In this document: positions 10,601 to 27,245 of the stretch, in pieces | Layout: each line of letters starts with the position of its first letter | Position numbering within the stretch: position 1 is the first letter of the stretch | Assembly: GCA_016617785.1 (NCBI GenBank) | Contig: JADILM010000008.1 | Span: 248,001-312,000 of the forward strand | Direction: 5' to 3' | DNA from: Sporobolomyces roseus | Taxonomy: Eukaryota; Basidiomycota; Microbotryomycetes; Sporidiobolales; Sporidiobolaceae | DNA: 64,000 bases | Position numbers and translations under genes: made by a program | Notes under the pieces: generated by a model | Told to the model about the DNA's origin: nothing | The model's input: the letters and a program-made list of their open reading frames with translations, nothing else | Database searches by the model: none

Positions 10601-12473
10601 ACATGATAGTTCTCTCGAAGGTGAGATTGCACGGATCGCAAATGACATTGTCGGTCTCAATCGTCAGAAGCAGGAAGCTGGAGGTTTGGCTGCATCTGCT
10701 GAACGCGCGAGGAAAACTCTCGAAGTGAGTTCTCTCGCCTCTACTCACCCCTCTCTTCAGTATGGTATGTTGACATCTGAGACTTGGCGACAGGACGACA
10801 TTCGCAAACTCAACGCAAGGAAACGAGAACTCGAAGGAAAGATCGGAAAGTGGACTGACAAACTCAACGAAGAACAACCTAGCAACATCGCCGCTCTTCA
10901 ATCGATGAAGGAGGTATGTTCCCACTCTTCTTGCTGTATCCGAGACGAGTACTGATTGTGCATGAGGTGAGTAGGAGACCGAGGCAGAGATCAACAATAT
11001 CGCAGAACAGTACAAAGCAGCTTTGGAAGCGAAACAAGGTGAAGATCGAGATGTGCGACCTGAAGTCGAACAACTGACGAAACTTGCTGCCGAGACCAAG
11101 ACCGCCGAAACACTCTCGACCAAGATTGCCGTCAGTTTCACTCTCTCTCTTTTCTCCCTTTCTCACCGGGGCGAATGCTTAGTCGTTCTCTTGGGTGTGA
11201 ATAGGATCACTTGTCGAAAGCTTACGGTCAGCTCGATGGAAACAAGCGAAAGGTCGGAGCAGTTCAACGGGAGAAAGACGCTCATCTCGCTCGATTGGAA
11301 AGGTATCGAGAGGAGGTACAGCAGCAAGAAACAGAACTCGAGGTTAGTCCACTCCCTCTACTTAGACCTCTCGCTACGAGCTAACTCAGAACATCGACGA
11401 CCATAGAACCGTCGCGAAGCTGCTTCTACGATCTGCGAACGACCTGAATTCGAGAAGAAGAAAGATCCGAAACGTCTTCAACAAGAGATCGCTTCCATCG
11501 AGAAAGCGCTCAGGGCTCGAGAAAAACGTCAAGGTGCTACTATCGATCAGATTATCGATGAGATGAACGTCAGGAAGAAGGTCGCTCAAGACGCTGTCAA
11601 ACAAACGAACGATCTTTCAAGGTTGATCAAGGCGAGTTCTTCGTTTCCTCTCATTCCACTCTTGGCGAGCAGTGACTGATGAGCGGAGGTGACTGCTTGC
11701 AGGCACTCGAAGAAGCTTACGAGAACCGTTGTTCGAAATGGACCGATTTCAGAGCTCATATCTGTCATCGAGCAAAGATGCAATTCGCTTTCTACCTCGC
11801 AAACCGAGGTTTCCACGGCAAGCTCAAGTTCGATCACGATCACACAGCGCTCCATCTCGCCGTTCAAACCGATGCTGCTGATAAGGGGGCTTCGAAAGCG
11901 AAGAGGAAGGACGCTTCAGCCTTGAGTGGTGGAGAAAAGAGTTTCTCGACGATTTGTTTGCTTTTGACAATGTGGGAAGCAGTTGGTTGTCCTCTTCGAT
12001 GCTTGGATGAATTCGTGAGTTCTAGTTTCCTCATTCTTGATTCGACCAGAAATTGACCAGAACTCGTTTCACTGTTCGCAGGATGTCTTCATGGTTGGTC
12101 TTCTCGCTCTCAATCATTGATTGCGTACGTGAGGCTAACTCTTCATCGCGCTTCAGGATGCCGTCAATCGTCGTATCGCTATGGGAATGATGATTGATGC
12201 TGCCAAAGCCGCCGATCAAACTCAATTCATTCTCATCACTCCTCAAGATATGGGAGTGAGTCTCTACTTCTCTCGTCTGTGGCCTCTCATAGCAGCAACT
12301 GACCCGTAGTACCGCGTTCACAGAGTATGGCTTGGGGAGCGGAAGTTCGAGTTTCGAAACTAGGAGATCCCAAGCGTTCTCAAGGTAAACTCATTCGCTC
12401 TTCGCACATTGCTTGAGACTCTCGCTGAAATCTGTCACATCTCACTGTAGGTACTCTCGCTGCTGGTCGCTAA
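7681..12473 (+). CDS. SMC6: SMC6, structural maintenance of chromosomes protein 6
   Basis: SMC6 pairs with SMC5 and the Nse proteins in the nuclear SMC5/6 complex, which acts in recombinational repair and rDNA stability. Twenty-two exons, each closing in frame, give 1126 aa, a normal length. After an acidic N-terminus come [19 protein letters not shown] and Walker A GVNGSGKS (about residues 116-123). [21 protein letters not shown] follows, then long coiled coils around a hinge-like region ([13 protein letters not shown]). The ABC signature [15 protein letters not shown] and Walker B RCLDEFDVFMDAVNRR are near the C-terminus. Walker B is split: exon 19 (12082-12093) is only 12 nt and encodes DVFM. 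The intron at 11632-11702 begins GCGAGT, a GC-AG intron. The 5' neighbour GAL1 is divergent; INO80 follows on the same strand. Confidence 0.96.
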
Positions 12474-13319
12474 CAAGGATTGATGGAGTTGCTCCTGTCT
12501 CCTCGCTTGAAAAGGGTGAAAGACCCCTTCGCTTGTTGTGTATTCTCTCGTACTTTTCGATTCTTCAGTCTGCCCTTTTGTTCGTCCTTTGCAATCAGTT
12601 ATAGTCTCTTTACGTGCCCTGATTCGAGTGTTGCGAGAAGAGCTTTCCGCTTTTGATGATTTTCGTTTCCTAAGATCCCTCTTTGCGAGTTCGGGTTCTG
12701 GCTAAGCGGTTCGAGAGATCGACGATACCGGGTTGCTAAACACTCTCGGCCATCTCAGAGGCCTAAGCAAGCCATAAGAGAGTGTTGAGAAACTTCACCT
12801 TTTTGAATCCATGCGAAGCGAGAGCAGCAAAGACAAATTCAGGTCAAGAGGTTTGATGCCCCTCCTGGATCAAACTTGCTTGCGATTCTTTCTCGCCAAT
12901 CCAAGCACTCTGCACTTCTCGAACTAGGTCTAGGAGGAACAACTCGACTAACTCAACTCCCTCCAACTCGATCTCACCAAGAATAATTCGCGTATCACTC
13001 TTCACCAACAGCTCTTTCTAGCCATCAGATTCAACGGGACTTCTCGGGAGGTAACAAGAGAGTGATCAATAGGGCATACAAGGTATAGGTGAGTAGTCTA
13101 CTTGACGTTCGCAACCCACATTGAGTGACCTTTCCCACCTATCTTGAATAAGCTAACATTTCTTCTTTCTACTCTCCTCTACCGACAGACAACGACTACA
13201 GGAAATTTCAATAGCAACACTAGTGTCTAATTACCCTTCTCTCACCCTCCTCACAACCTCTTTCGCTTTCCCCCTCTTCCCCTCCATTTCGCTTCTCCGA
13301 ACCTTTCCCTCTTCTCGAT
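12474..13319. other. Intergenic between SMC6 and INO80, with a possible 5'UTR intron
   Basis: I find no gene in these 846 bp. A perfect 9-bp inverted repeat (AACACTCTC 12739-12747, GAGAGTGTT 12778-12786) could form a small hairpin in the SMC6 3' region. A likely leader intron of INO80 is 13089-13188: GTGAGT donor, GCTAAC branch site, CTACCGACAG acceptor, 100 nt. A long pyrimidine tract runs up to ATG 13320. Confidence 0.45.
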
Positions 13320-19153
<5,834 letters not shown>

Positions 19154-19461
19154 TACAAGCTTGATCATCAGTATATGTTGTATGTAGTCTCTTCGTCGTT
19201 TTTTGTACCCTTTCGCTACTTTTTTCTTTGTCATCGCAATTCGCAATTTTCGCACCATGGAATGTCCACGACTTGTCAATACGTCGCGTTCACTCGATAC
19301 GCGACCGTGGACCCGGTGGTTTTCGACTTCGTGGAAGAAAATCCGCGGAGCTCGGTAAGAGACAGGAGACTCTCTATTCTCTCGTTCTCTCTCTTCTCCC
19401 TGTCTTTCTTCCTTGTCTCCTAGGTACCTCGTGGGGTTCTCTAACTACAACAAAGCGATTT
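19154..19461. other. Spacer between INO80 and the first gene of an unknown tandem pair
   Basis: These 308 bp hold the INO80 3' region and a promoter. Open frames across 19175-19423 do not fit the conserved paralog start at 19462 and look like chance. A possible leader intron (GTAAGAG at 19353 to CTCCTAG near 19422) lies just before the start. Confidence 0.35.
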
Positions 19462-20380
19462 ATGGCTACCTCAGGAGAATGGGAATCTCGCGTGCGTTTC
19501 TCATTCTTTGTGCGTTCTGCATCGCGACAACTCACGGCTACTTTGTGTAGAGATATCTGAGGATCATCTACTCTAGCCTCGTACGCGAGATTCTCAGCTC
19601 GCGTGGGCGTACTTCTAAGATTGTCGAAGTGAGGCGAAGTTGCGAAGGAGGAGAATTCGATGTCGGTGCCCTTCAACTCGTAGGCAAAGTCACCCGTCAG
19701 TCACACATCTTCATCACGTCTGATGAGCCTGTAATTGACCCTCTCTGTATCTTGTTCCCGGCAGTTGGCCACGAGTTCCTCGATTTGTACATTGCGCCAG
19801 GCCTTCCTGAAGTTGTGCGCGCAAAAGCAGGACGAGGCAACACTGTTTTGACCCCTGCTGAGCTGTACGTCTGTCAAGGTGAGGATCATGCGAGTACCTG
19901 GGACCGTTCCACCGCAGCAAAAAGCATTGTCGCCGAACCTCGATGTTTGGCTTCGCGCTACACCCCTCAAACGGCGACGAGGTACACATCAGAGATGAAG
20001 AATCTTAGAGACGGTACGCTGAACGGATCACCGATCAACCGTGAGTTTGAGCTCGCCCTGACTCTCCGACTGAACTGATCACCCCTGACCGGTCTACAGT
20101 CAGTTCCGAAGGGTCGCAAAGGGAATTACGACCAAAGTGGACGCAACTCACAGTCAACGAAGGATATCTTACAAGAGATGCGAACAGCATCAAGCGTGGC
20201 TGTCCCGAGTCTCCAACCATTTCGTACTTTCGTTGCGACATCTACGACAACATTCGAGACCATTATGGTGCAAGGACCTCTCTTGTCTACTCAGCTGTCG
20301 TTTGCGCGGTCATTGTCAATATCGGAGACGCTGCTCAACCCAGTTTCCGATCCTGGAATCCGAACGATGTCCTGGTTTGA
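19462..20380 (+). CDS. Unrecognised protein, tandem family copy A
   Basis: Four exons (19462-19491, 19551-19695, 19765-20040, 20100-20380) give 243 aa. I do not recognise the family. The model rests on collinearity with the next gene (21065-22028): the first exon ends in Arg at a phase-0 intron in both, followed by related blocks (RIIYSSLVREIL / GIVYPQLVERML; ALQLVGKVTLGHEFLDLYIAPGLP / ELIGKVTYGESSLDLHLAPGFP; PKWTQLTVNEG / PEWTQLTCSTEG; RGCPESPTISYFRCDIY / RGCPNSPNVSYLLCRIY). Introns occupy the same places and phases. No signal peptide, membrane segment or catalytic motif stands out; the protein is probably soluble. A frame through the 19696-19764 intron is open but breaks the homology, so I splice it out. 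Confidence 0.7.
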
Positions 20381-21064
20381 TTCGCTCTTTGGCTTCGAAT
20401 CTCCCGCTGCCCCTTCACTGACATCTGAACGGTTTGTAGATTCCTGGCTTCCTCCTTGCACAACTCAGGCAATCGCAACCCGCACTTCTCCCTCTTCAGC
20501 CCGTTGCGGACCCCGCTCATTCCCTCAGTCACCGCCAACGCCGAATCTACCACAACGTACACGAGTCCCTTGTCTAAGGTAGCTATAGGTCTAGCCCGCT
20601 CTTCTCGCCTCCTCCCTCTACTTTGTCTATTCGTTTCACTCGCTTTTGCGCCGAGCTTTGTTTTGCCGGTTTTGTTTTTTGCTTTGAAATCGGTTTTGGT
20701 CCTCACCCAAGAGCTGCCTGTACAAGCGAATCCCGAATTGGATTTCCGCGACATAATGCGAGCAAGTACAGCAAGAAATCGCGAAAGAGCTAGTCGAATC
20801 GAGCTCGATGTCTTCGGTTTCTTTCTGATGTTTCTTTCGGACCTTATTTACTCAAATAGGAGGTAGTTAGGGCACAATGATAGGAGGTTTCTACGAAACT
20901 CCGAAAAAATGTTCCGCGGCGCCGGTAATAGATCTGACTCTTTTTCTTTGCTTTTTCCCCTTTTTCTTCCCTCTCTTACCCTGTGTGAGCATTCTCGGTC
21001 TCGCGCCTGCGACTACTTCACACTCAGAGCAAGCGCTGATCAATTGAGAAGCTACGATACTAGC
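20381..21064. other. Spacer between the two copies of the unknown family
   Basis: These 684 bp contain some open frames, the longest at 20456-20866 with a hydrophobic stretch. None resembles either copy or any family I know, and none has convincing splice sites. I treat it as intergenic. Confidence 0.4.
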
Positions 21065-22028
21065 ATGGCTTCTGCAGCTTCAATGACGATCGACTATCGT
21101 GTGAGTCACACTCGCACTCCCATGACTACAACCCCCTGATCTATAGTGCTTTGTATACAGGGAATGCTGGGTATCGTGTACCCTCAGCTGGTTGAAAGAA
21201 TGCTTGTTTCCATCGGACATCAGGCCGAAATCGCTCAATTCAAACAACGAAATGGCGGCAACTTCCAGCTGAACTCGCCCGAGCTGATTGGAAAGGTCAC
21301 TTGTACGTGTCTCTCATCAACCCTGCCCTAGAAATCTGCCAACTTCTGACTCGAATGGCGCTTCGCAGACGGCGAGTCTTCGCTAGATCTTCATCTCGCG
21401 CCAGGCTTTCCGGACATGGCGTACTACAAGACCGGTCTGGGATCAGGAGCACTCCATGTCAAACCTCACAAGCTCTACGCCAAAGAAGGACTTCTAACTT
21501 CGGCAGACCAGTACTTTGTTTCCAAGCCCAAAGTGAAAATTGCTCAACCTCGCTGCATCGAGTCCACCTCGGGTCAAAGTGGCCGAGCGAGGACCAGGCA
21601 AGAATCAGTTGCACTCAGACGTGGCACGTTATCTGGTCTCCTAGTCAGCAGTGAGTCGCAACTTCAAGTCACGTTTTCTCTCCGTCAAAGTTGAACCGAC
21701 CACGCTTCCTACAGTCTACGAACCGCAATACTTTCAGCCAGAATGGACACAGCTCACGTGCAGTACTGAAGGCGTACTAGGTCGCAACGAGGATTCCATC
21801 AACCGGGGATGCCCAAACTCGCCAAATGTGTCGTACCTTCTCTGCAGAATTTACGAAATGACTCCTTCGAGCAAGGATCATAAGATTCTTCGGTACTCAA
21901 CGGTCATCTGCGCTGGTATTGTCGAGGTATCAGATGGTCCTCGACCCGAGTACCGATCTTGGAACGAGCACGATCGTTACTTGGTTCGCAACGATGCTCT
22001 CTCGCTGTTCTGCAGACCTGTATGCTAA
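21065..22028 (+). CDS. Unrecognised protein, tandem family copy B
   Basis: Four exons (21065-21100, 21161-21302, 21369-21650, 21715-22028) give 257 aa. This is the tandem paralog of 19462-20380, with all three introns at matching positions and phases. Shared blocks are VYPQLVERML, ELIGKVTYGESSLDLHLAPG, WTQLTC and a C-terminal RGCPNSPNVSYLLCRIY. Both copies keep the Cys of the RGCP motif and the Cys four residues before the end of the C-x-IY motif, which may be structural. This copy ends CRPVC where copy A ends NDVLV. Overall similarity is modest, so the duplication is not recent. It is convergent with the gene at 22495-24883. No function can be assigned. Confidence 0.72.
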
Positions 22029-22494
22029 ATCATTGCTCCCATTCTTCCAGAATCTACCCCTTCAATGTGAACTCTCTTCTCGATACTCGGACGTGTTTGC
22101 GGCGCCACCTGTTCATCATTTCGTTTCACACTCTCTTAGCCACCGTCAACGCGTTATCTACGGCGACGTTACTGACGCTCGACTCTGAGCAGTAACGAGG
22201 ATGAGCTCGATCGTGAAACCCCCTTCTAGTAGTCTGTTATGCGATCACTTCAGATCCAAGCTTTATTGTGCCAAATCTCGTTTCTTGCCTCGAATCCAAT
22301 TATTGCTCTCACAAAGATCATGATTCTCCGAGCGAGGCACATTTATCGACTTGATGCAAGCGAGCATAGCTCCAGGCTGAGCGTCTAGGCTAGAAGATTT
22401 CTGACTCGAGCTTCGTCCCGAAGAAAGAAAGTGAAACAGCACAACTCGAGAGATAAGTTACAAACAAAAGCAAGGTATAGCTACTACTATTGAT
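22029..22494. other. Convergent 3' intergenic region
   Basis: These 466 bp lie between two stop codons facing each other. I see no gene, repeat or RNA signature. Both 3' UTRs should fall here. Confidence 0.4.
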
Positions 22495-24883
22495 TCATTC
22501 GGTATCTTGCCAAGTCCTGTAAGGAGAGAAAGGGATATAATCGACGTCTAACCAATCTTGTTCGTTCACTCCCCATTCCTCCAAGTTTTGAAAATCCGTC
22601 AAAATCGTGTCGAAACCCCACGCCACCTTCTCCCTCTCCCGCGGGTCATCTTCGTTTGTATCCGTGTACCTCAATCGGAGATCCCTCACGTTCCAAAGTG
22701 TTTCGCTTGCGATGTACTTGAAGACCTTTGACAGGACGTTGCCGAGGGTGCCACTAGCTTGATACCTGAGGAGGAAGATGGGCTTGAGTTTTGCATCTGC
22801 CCATCGAGGTGCGACGGGAGCATTCGGGAGTCGAAGGTGCAAGCAGAATCGACCACTACTCGGGAAGGGAGGGATTTCACAACGAGGTCGAGCGAGAGCC
22901 GCGGCGTCGTCTTGCGCTCTTCGTTGTGCGGAGGCGAGGGATGAGCGAGGTCGAGGACGTTGTGAAGCTGTTGATTTCGATACTCTTTGGGTGGGAATGG
23001 GTTGAGTTTGACTCGCTTGAGCTCGTGAGGAAGATGAAGGTCGAGGAGATTGTAGATCGATCGGGAAGAGAGAAGAAGGGGAGTTGGAAGATGATGAAGC
23101 TGTCGAAGCATCGGCGGCCGAGTTATTCGAGGTCGAAGCGGTGTTTTCGGTTCGTCGCCGCTTTCTAGGAGCGAGGAGACAGGCAGGTCGATGTTTCTTC
23201 GGACTGGGGATGATCTCGAGGACGAAGCTCGACTGTTTGGGCGAGAACGAAGAGCGGGAGGAACCGGAGGATTTGACAACGAGGTCTTGACCGGGTGAGC
23301 CAGAGTTTGCTCGATTCGAGCCGGGAATTCGTCGAGAAGTGCGAGAAAGCGATGACCGCGAGGGAGAAGACCGAAGTTCTTGCTTGACGTTGGAAAGTGG
23401 TCTATTATCCTCCTCCTCCTCCTCTTCCGAATTCATACGAGGCGAAAGATTGTCTGCTCTTCCTTTCCCTTTCTCGATCTCCGCATCACTCAGATGGTTC
23501 AGACTGTCCTCTCCATTACTCGTGACGTTACCAGTGTGCTCGTTTCGTGGTAAAGGTTGACTCGTGATCTGAGGTGAGGATGCAGCGACGAAATTGACCT
23601 GACCAGCCGAATCGATTCCGATCCTCCAAGAAGTGTTGCTATCGTCACTCGGCTGAGACGAGGTGGGTTCTGTGGTGACTGGGATAGCTTGAGGCTGCTG
23701 AGCAGGCGTAGGAAGGGAAGCTGATGTGGAAGGTCGAGGAGTCGAATCTGGATTGGCGAGTGCAGAAGTCGATTCAATGGAAGAAGGAGGGGGTTTGATG
23801 AATGTCGAAGGGGAAGGGGAAGGATTTGATAGGAATGAAGCGGGATTGTGAAGGATACCTCGAGCGAGAAGTTGGGTCTTGTATCGTGGAGAGTATTCGG
23901 AGGCGAGGGAAGGAGAAGGAGAAGTCGAGCGGCGGGCTTGGGAGGCGTCATGCGGATCGGTTGTGGTGGTAGACTGTTGCGAAGTCGAAGGAGGTAGAGG
24001 TTGAGCGCTGGGAGGGAAAGCGGATGAGGAGGGATGTTGAATAGGATTAAGCTGAGGAGACGGAGGTGCTTCGTTTTCGACAGCTTGTGCTGTCGAGCCC
24101 TCTGGCCTGTCCTTGGTCGATGCTTGCCCAGTTCCCTGACTCGACTCTGTCCTCTCACTACCGTTCCCGCTCGAGGTCGAAGGTTTCTCCTTTCCCAACT
24201 CGACAACCTCATCCTCCGAATCTGACACATCCGTATTACTCGGAGTCGCGGGTACGACCACTTCTTGAGCTTCCACTCCATTATCCTCTGCACTGAGTGA
24301 TCGGTTTCCGGAGGAGGAGTTGCCGAGACGATGGGGAGAGATGGGTTGAATTCGAGGAGAAGTTGGTCGACGAGGGGAAGTTTTCGGTTTCGGTTCATCT
24401 TTCGGCTTCTTGTCATCTTGACTGCTTTCGAGTACCGGCGAAGCTACGAGGTAGACCTCCTCTCCCGCTTTCAATCCGGCCCAAGCACTTTTAGCTATTC
24501 TCCACTTTGAACCATTCTTGATACGGTTGAGACTGAGTCTGTAGCGTGTTGCTGGTAGTTCCAACTCTTCCCTAATCTCGTTGATAGCAGCCTAGTGGGG
24601 ATAAGAGTGGGATTTGGATTTAGTGAGGTTGAGTGAAGAAAAGAAGAGCGGTCTCACCTCCCAAGACTGTCCAGCTGCTATCTCTAGGTTCTGTGGATCT
24701 GCTTGACTGTTACTAGAGGGTTGCGATAGTCCTGTGAGGCCGTCGAAGCGAATAAAGATAGTTTGAAATGGTTGTGAATCTGGTCGAGAAAGGGAGCGAG
24801 CGTGAGTACAGTGTGAGATGTCAGGAGTAGTAAGAATGATCCTAACCTGTACCCTGTGAGTCCTCAGTGCCTGGTGAGTTCAT
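22495..24883 (-). CDS. Large, mostly disordered protein with conserved-looking ends; function unknown
   Basis: Three exons (24847-24883, 24658-24779, 22495-24591) give 751 aa. The first about 120 residues look folded: TIFIRFDGLTGLS, then WEAAINEIREELELPATRYRLSLNRIKNGSKW and GLKAGEEVYLVASPV, a pattern that could be a ubiquitin-like or beta-grasp fold (speculative). Residues of about 130-610 are Ser/Thr/Pro/Gln-rich and disordered, with acidic patches, a KGKGR motif and a basic RKRRR segment that could be a nuclear signal. The last about 120 residues are again ordered, with aromatic and hydrophobic spacing (RFCLHLRLPNAPVAPRW, FDTILTDFQNLEEWG). It is divergent from sulfiredoxin with 270 bp between starts. 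The short first exon reads MNSPGTEDSQGT. Confidence 0.7.
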
Positions 24884-25153
24884 CTGGATGAAGTGGGTCA
24901 ATGAAGGAGGAGGAAGCGCGACTGTCACTTTTTTTGACTTTGACTTGGATTTGAATTTTGAAGTCGAAACTTGTCGTCGACTCGTTGCGCTCCCTTCACT
25001 TCGATTTCATTGACTGCTTCGTAGACTTGATCGAATACTCGCTCGCTTCGTGGCTGACTAATTCTTCTCCCATTCAAAACCTCGGGTCCTCGCTACGTCA
25101 TTCGAATTTTCTCTCTCTACTTCTCTCTTCCCACCTCGACAACCACGACCAGC
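24884..25153. promoter_or_regulatory. Divergent promoter of the disordered-protein gene and SRX1, with a Yap1-type site
   Basis: This 270-bp interval serves both genes. TGACTAA at 25055-25061 fits the AP-1/Yap1 response element TKACTMA and lies about 93 bp before the SRX1 start. SRX1 is a classic oxidative-stress target of Yap1 in yeasts, so the site is plausible, but a 7-mer can occur by chance. Confidence 0.4.
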
Positions 25154-25694
25154 ATGAATGCGACACCGCATGTCAACTTCTCAAAATTTGCCAATGCCGA
25201 TGCACCAACCGTCGACATTCCAATGAGCGTTATCAACCGACCGCTTCCCTCCGAGTTGAGTGAAGAAAAAGTTCAGCAATTCATGAAGGACATACAGGTG
25301 AGCCCCTCCTTCGTGAAGGCTCGTACACAGGCTAATAGAGGAGAATCGAGAGCGAAACAGGCGGGAGACAAATTCACACCGATTGAAGTTTTGAGAACGG
25401 AATCTGCGGATGGGAAGAAATACTACATTGCTTTCGGCGGATGTCATCGGTATGTCAATCTATTCCATCTCACGAGTTAGCCTGGAGAAGGGGAAAGAAA
25501 GCGAAGGCGGGAGAATGGCATTTGAGAATGGTTTTACGAAATGTTCGTTTCTCGCTAGACAACTGACTCTGATTCGGACATTCTCTAGCTACGAAGCACA
25601 CAAGCGACTCAAGAGTGAAACGATACCCGGCAGAATCATCAATGTTCCTCCAGCTTCGATCAGAATGTACCTCGGAGCAAGTTGTCCTTTCTAG
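25154..25694 (+). CDS. SRX1: Sulfiredoxin
   Basis: Sulfiredoxin uses ATP to reduce the sulfinylated catalytic cysteine of 2-Cys peroxiredoxins, restoring them after peroxide overload. Two exons (25154-25449, 25589-25694) give 133 aa. Signatures are VDIPMSVINRPLP at the start, FTPIEVL, the catalytic and ATP-binding FGGCHR with Cys97, YEAHKRL, and the C-terminal PPASIRMYLG. Between the second and third elements is a fungal-type insert (about residues 48-72) without any cysteine, so the extra resolving Cys of the budding yeast enzyme is absent. A 33-nt in-frame segment inside the insert (25298-25330) starts GTGAGC and ends ACACAG, but is too short for a normal intron here and is treated as coding. 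The single intron is 139 nt, long for this genome. Confidence 0.94.
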
Positions 25695-25824
25695 TCTCGC
25701 AGAAAGTTACCGGTAGACGTTTGATACAATAGCAATAGATTGGATGCAATGTTGTAACAAAATAGATGGCTACAAGCTACGTGAACAATAATGTAGAGAG
25801 AGACAGAACGCAAGAATGCGAAAC

Positions 25825-27245
25825 TCAGCGAGGTACGATCGATCTGTAGTACTCCATCTCTACCTCCCACGCATCCTCAATCTCTAACGCAGCGACTGCA
25901 TACCCATCCACCGCAATCTTCTCCTCCTTCGCTACCTCCAAGAACTTCTTCAACCCTTCCCTAGTGAACGTTTCCGACCAATCTGCCAAGTTCCACCCCA
26001 ATCCAATCAGATCTGCATCCCTCACTGCCTCGTCACCCTGGTCTCGAGGTAAAGCATCCCCTCTCACTGCATCCACGTTATCGAGAGTGATTCGTTTGAG
26101 AGTCGACATCTTCTCGGGACCAGAAACGACTCGAACGAGGTGGTCGAGTGAAACTTCGGTTTCAAGTTTGAAGCTGATCCTTTCGAGAGCGAGTTGAGAG
26201 AGTATGGAGTAGAAGTCGAGATCGAGAGGGACCCAGGGACCTTGGACGAGAATTGTCTTGAGGTTCGTGAATCGAGGAAGTTGTTCGAGGATTTGGTCTT
26301 CGTGTCCAACCGCATCGTCGTCCGACAGCCACAATTGCAAGTGTCGAATCCGTTCCGGATGAGGGACACCTCCAAGTAGATAACCGAGTATGCAGTGTAC
26401 ATGGGTGTCATTCAAAGCGAGAGATTCGAGCAGAGTGCAGCGTTTGAGGAATTCTCGAGGACCGGAAGATGCTGCGAAGGGACCAGTCAAGCTCAAGTCT
26501 CGAAGTCTACTCGGGTCGACAATGGAGGCTTCGAATTCGCGTTCCAGGCGGTGGTACTCGTTGTTCGGATCTGGGTACGGTAGAGGCATCGCATCGGGGC
26601 TTCTCCGGACGTCGTAGGAGAAGGTAGTGAGTCGATCGTATTCGTGAAGCCAGAGGTGCGAAAGGCGGAGGAAGGGATCTCGGAGCGAGGGGAAGGTCGA
26701 GGTAAGGTCGAGCGCTTTGAGAGTCTTGCGAAATGGGAATCTCGTCACCTCCTCCGGATCGACCGGGATGACCTTGAGCGCTAGACGGCTCGAACCTTCG
26801 ATCTCGAGTTCCTCGAGCGTGGTAAGCTGGTCGAGCAGACGCTTGAACGCTTCATCGGAAGGTACTTGTCGATCCTCTGCTTCCTCCCAACGAGATCGTT
26901 CCTCTCCCGGTTCCAACATATCGATCTTGATATCGAGCCTTCGGGTGTTAGTGAAGAGTCGTGGGTTCTCTGATGCGGTCGTGCATAGCTTGTCGAGTCG
27001 TTCGTAACTTGTAACGAGGATTTCACGGTAGAAAGTGCGATTGAAGAAGGGGAGAAGTCGTTTCGAGAGGGGACCAGAGAGGGATTCGTCGAGGGAGTGT
27101 GATAGGTCGAATATACAGTCGAGTAACTCGTTCGGCAGTTGAGAGAGTCGGTCGATAGGCTGAGAAGCAGAAGAGCGACTCGGAGTTAGGGATCGTGGGC
27201 ACAGAGTGACGAGGAAACATCAGGACTCACTTTGAGGGGTACCAT
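25825..27245 (-). CDS. F-box/LRR-like protein, family member 3
   Basis: Two exons: a 15-nt first coding exon (27231-27245, MVPLK) and a long one (25825-27159), together 449 aa. The F-box-like element PIDRLSQLPNELLDCIFDL opens exon 2, followed by GPLSKRLLPFFNRTFYREI. The centre is leucine-rich with the family marks FPSLRDPFLRL and LSLTGPF, and a run of strands ending RISFKLETEVSLDHLVRVV. The C-terminal module is LGWNLADWSETFTREGLKKFL...VDGYAVAALEI. It is head-to-head with member 4 at 27312/27375. The role is not known; substrate recognition for an SCF-type ubiquitin ligase is the natural guess from the F-box-LRR layout. Confidence 0.8.

Noticed and set aside
12739..12786. 9-bp inverted repeat after SMC6, considered as a terminator or small RNA gene
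   Set aside because: Nuclear genes do not use hairpin terminators, the loop is 30 nt, and no tRNA or snoRNA box features are present.
19175..19560. Upstream open frames before the first gene of the unknown pair
   Set aside because: They break the alignment with the paralog start, which is clear from ATG 19462.
23499..24416. 305-codon minus-strand open frame inside the 22495-24883 gene
   Set aside because: It is a shadow frame of the repetitive Ser/Pro-rich coding sequence without independent splice or start evidence.
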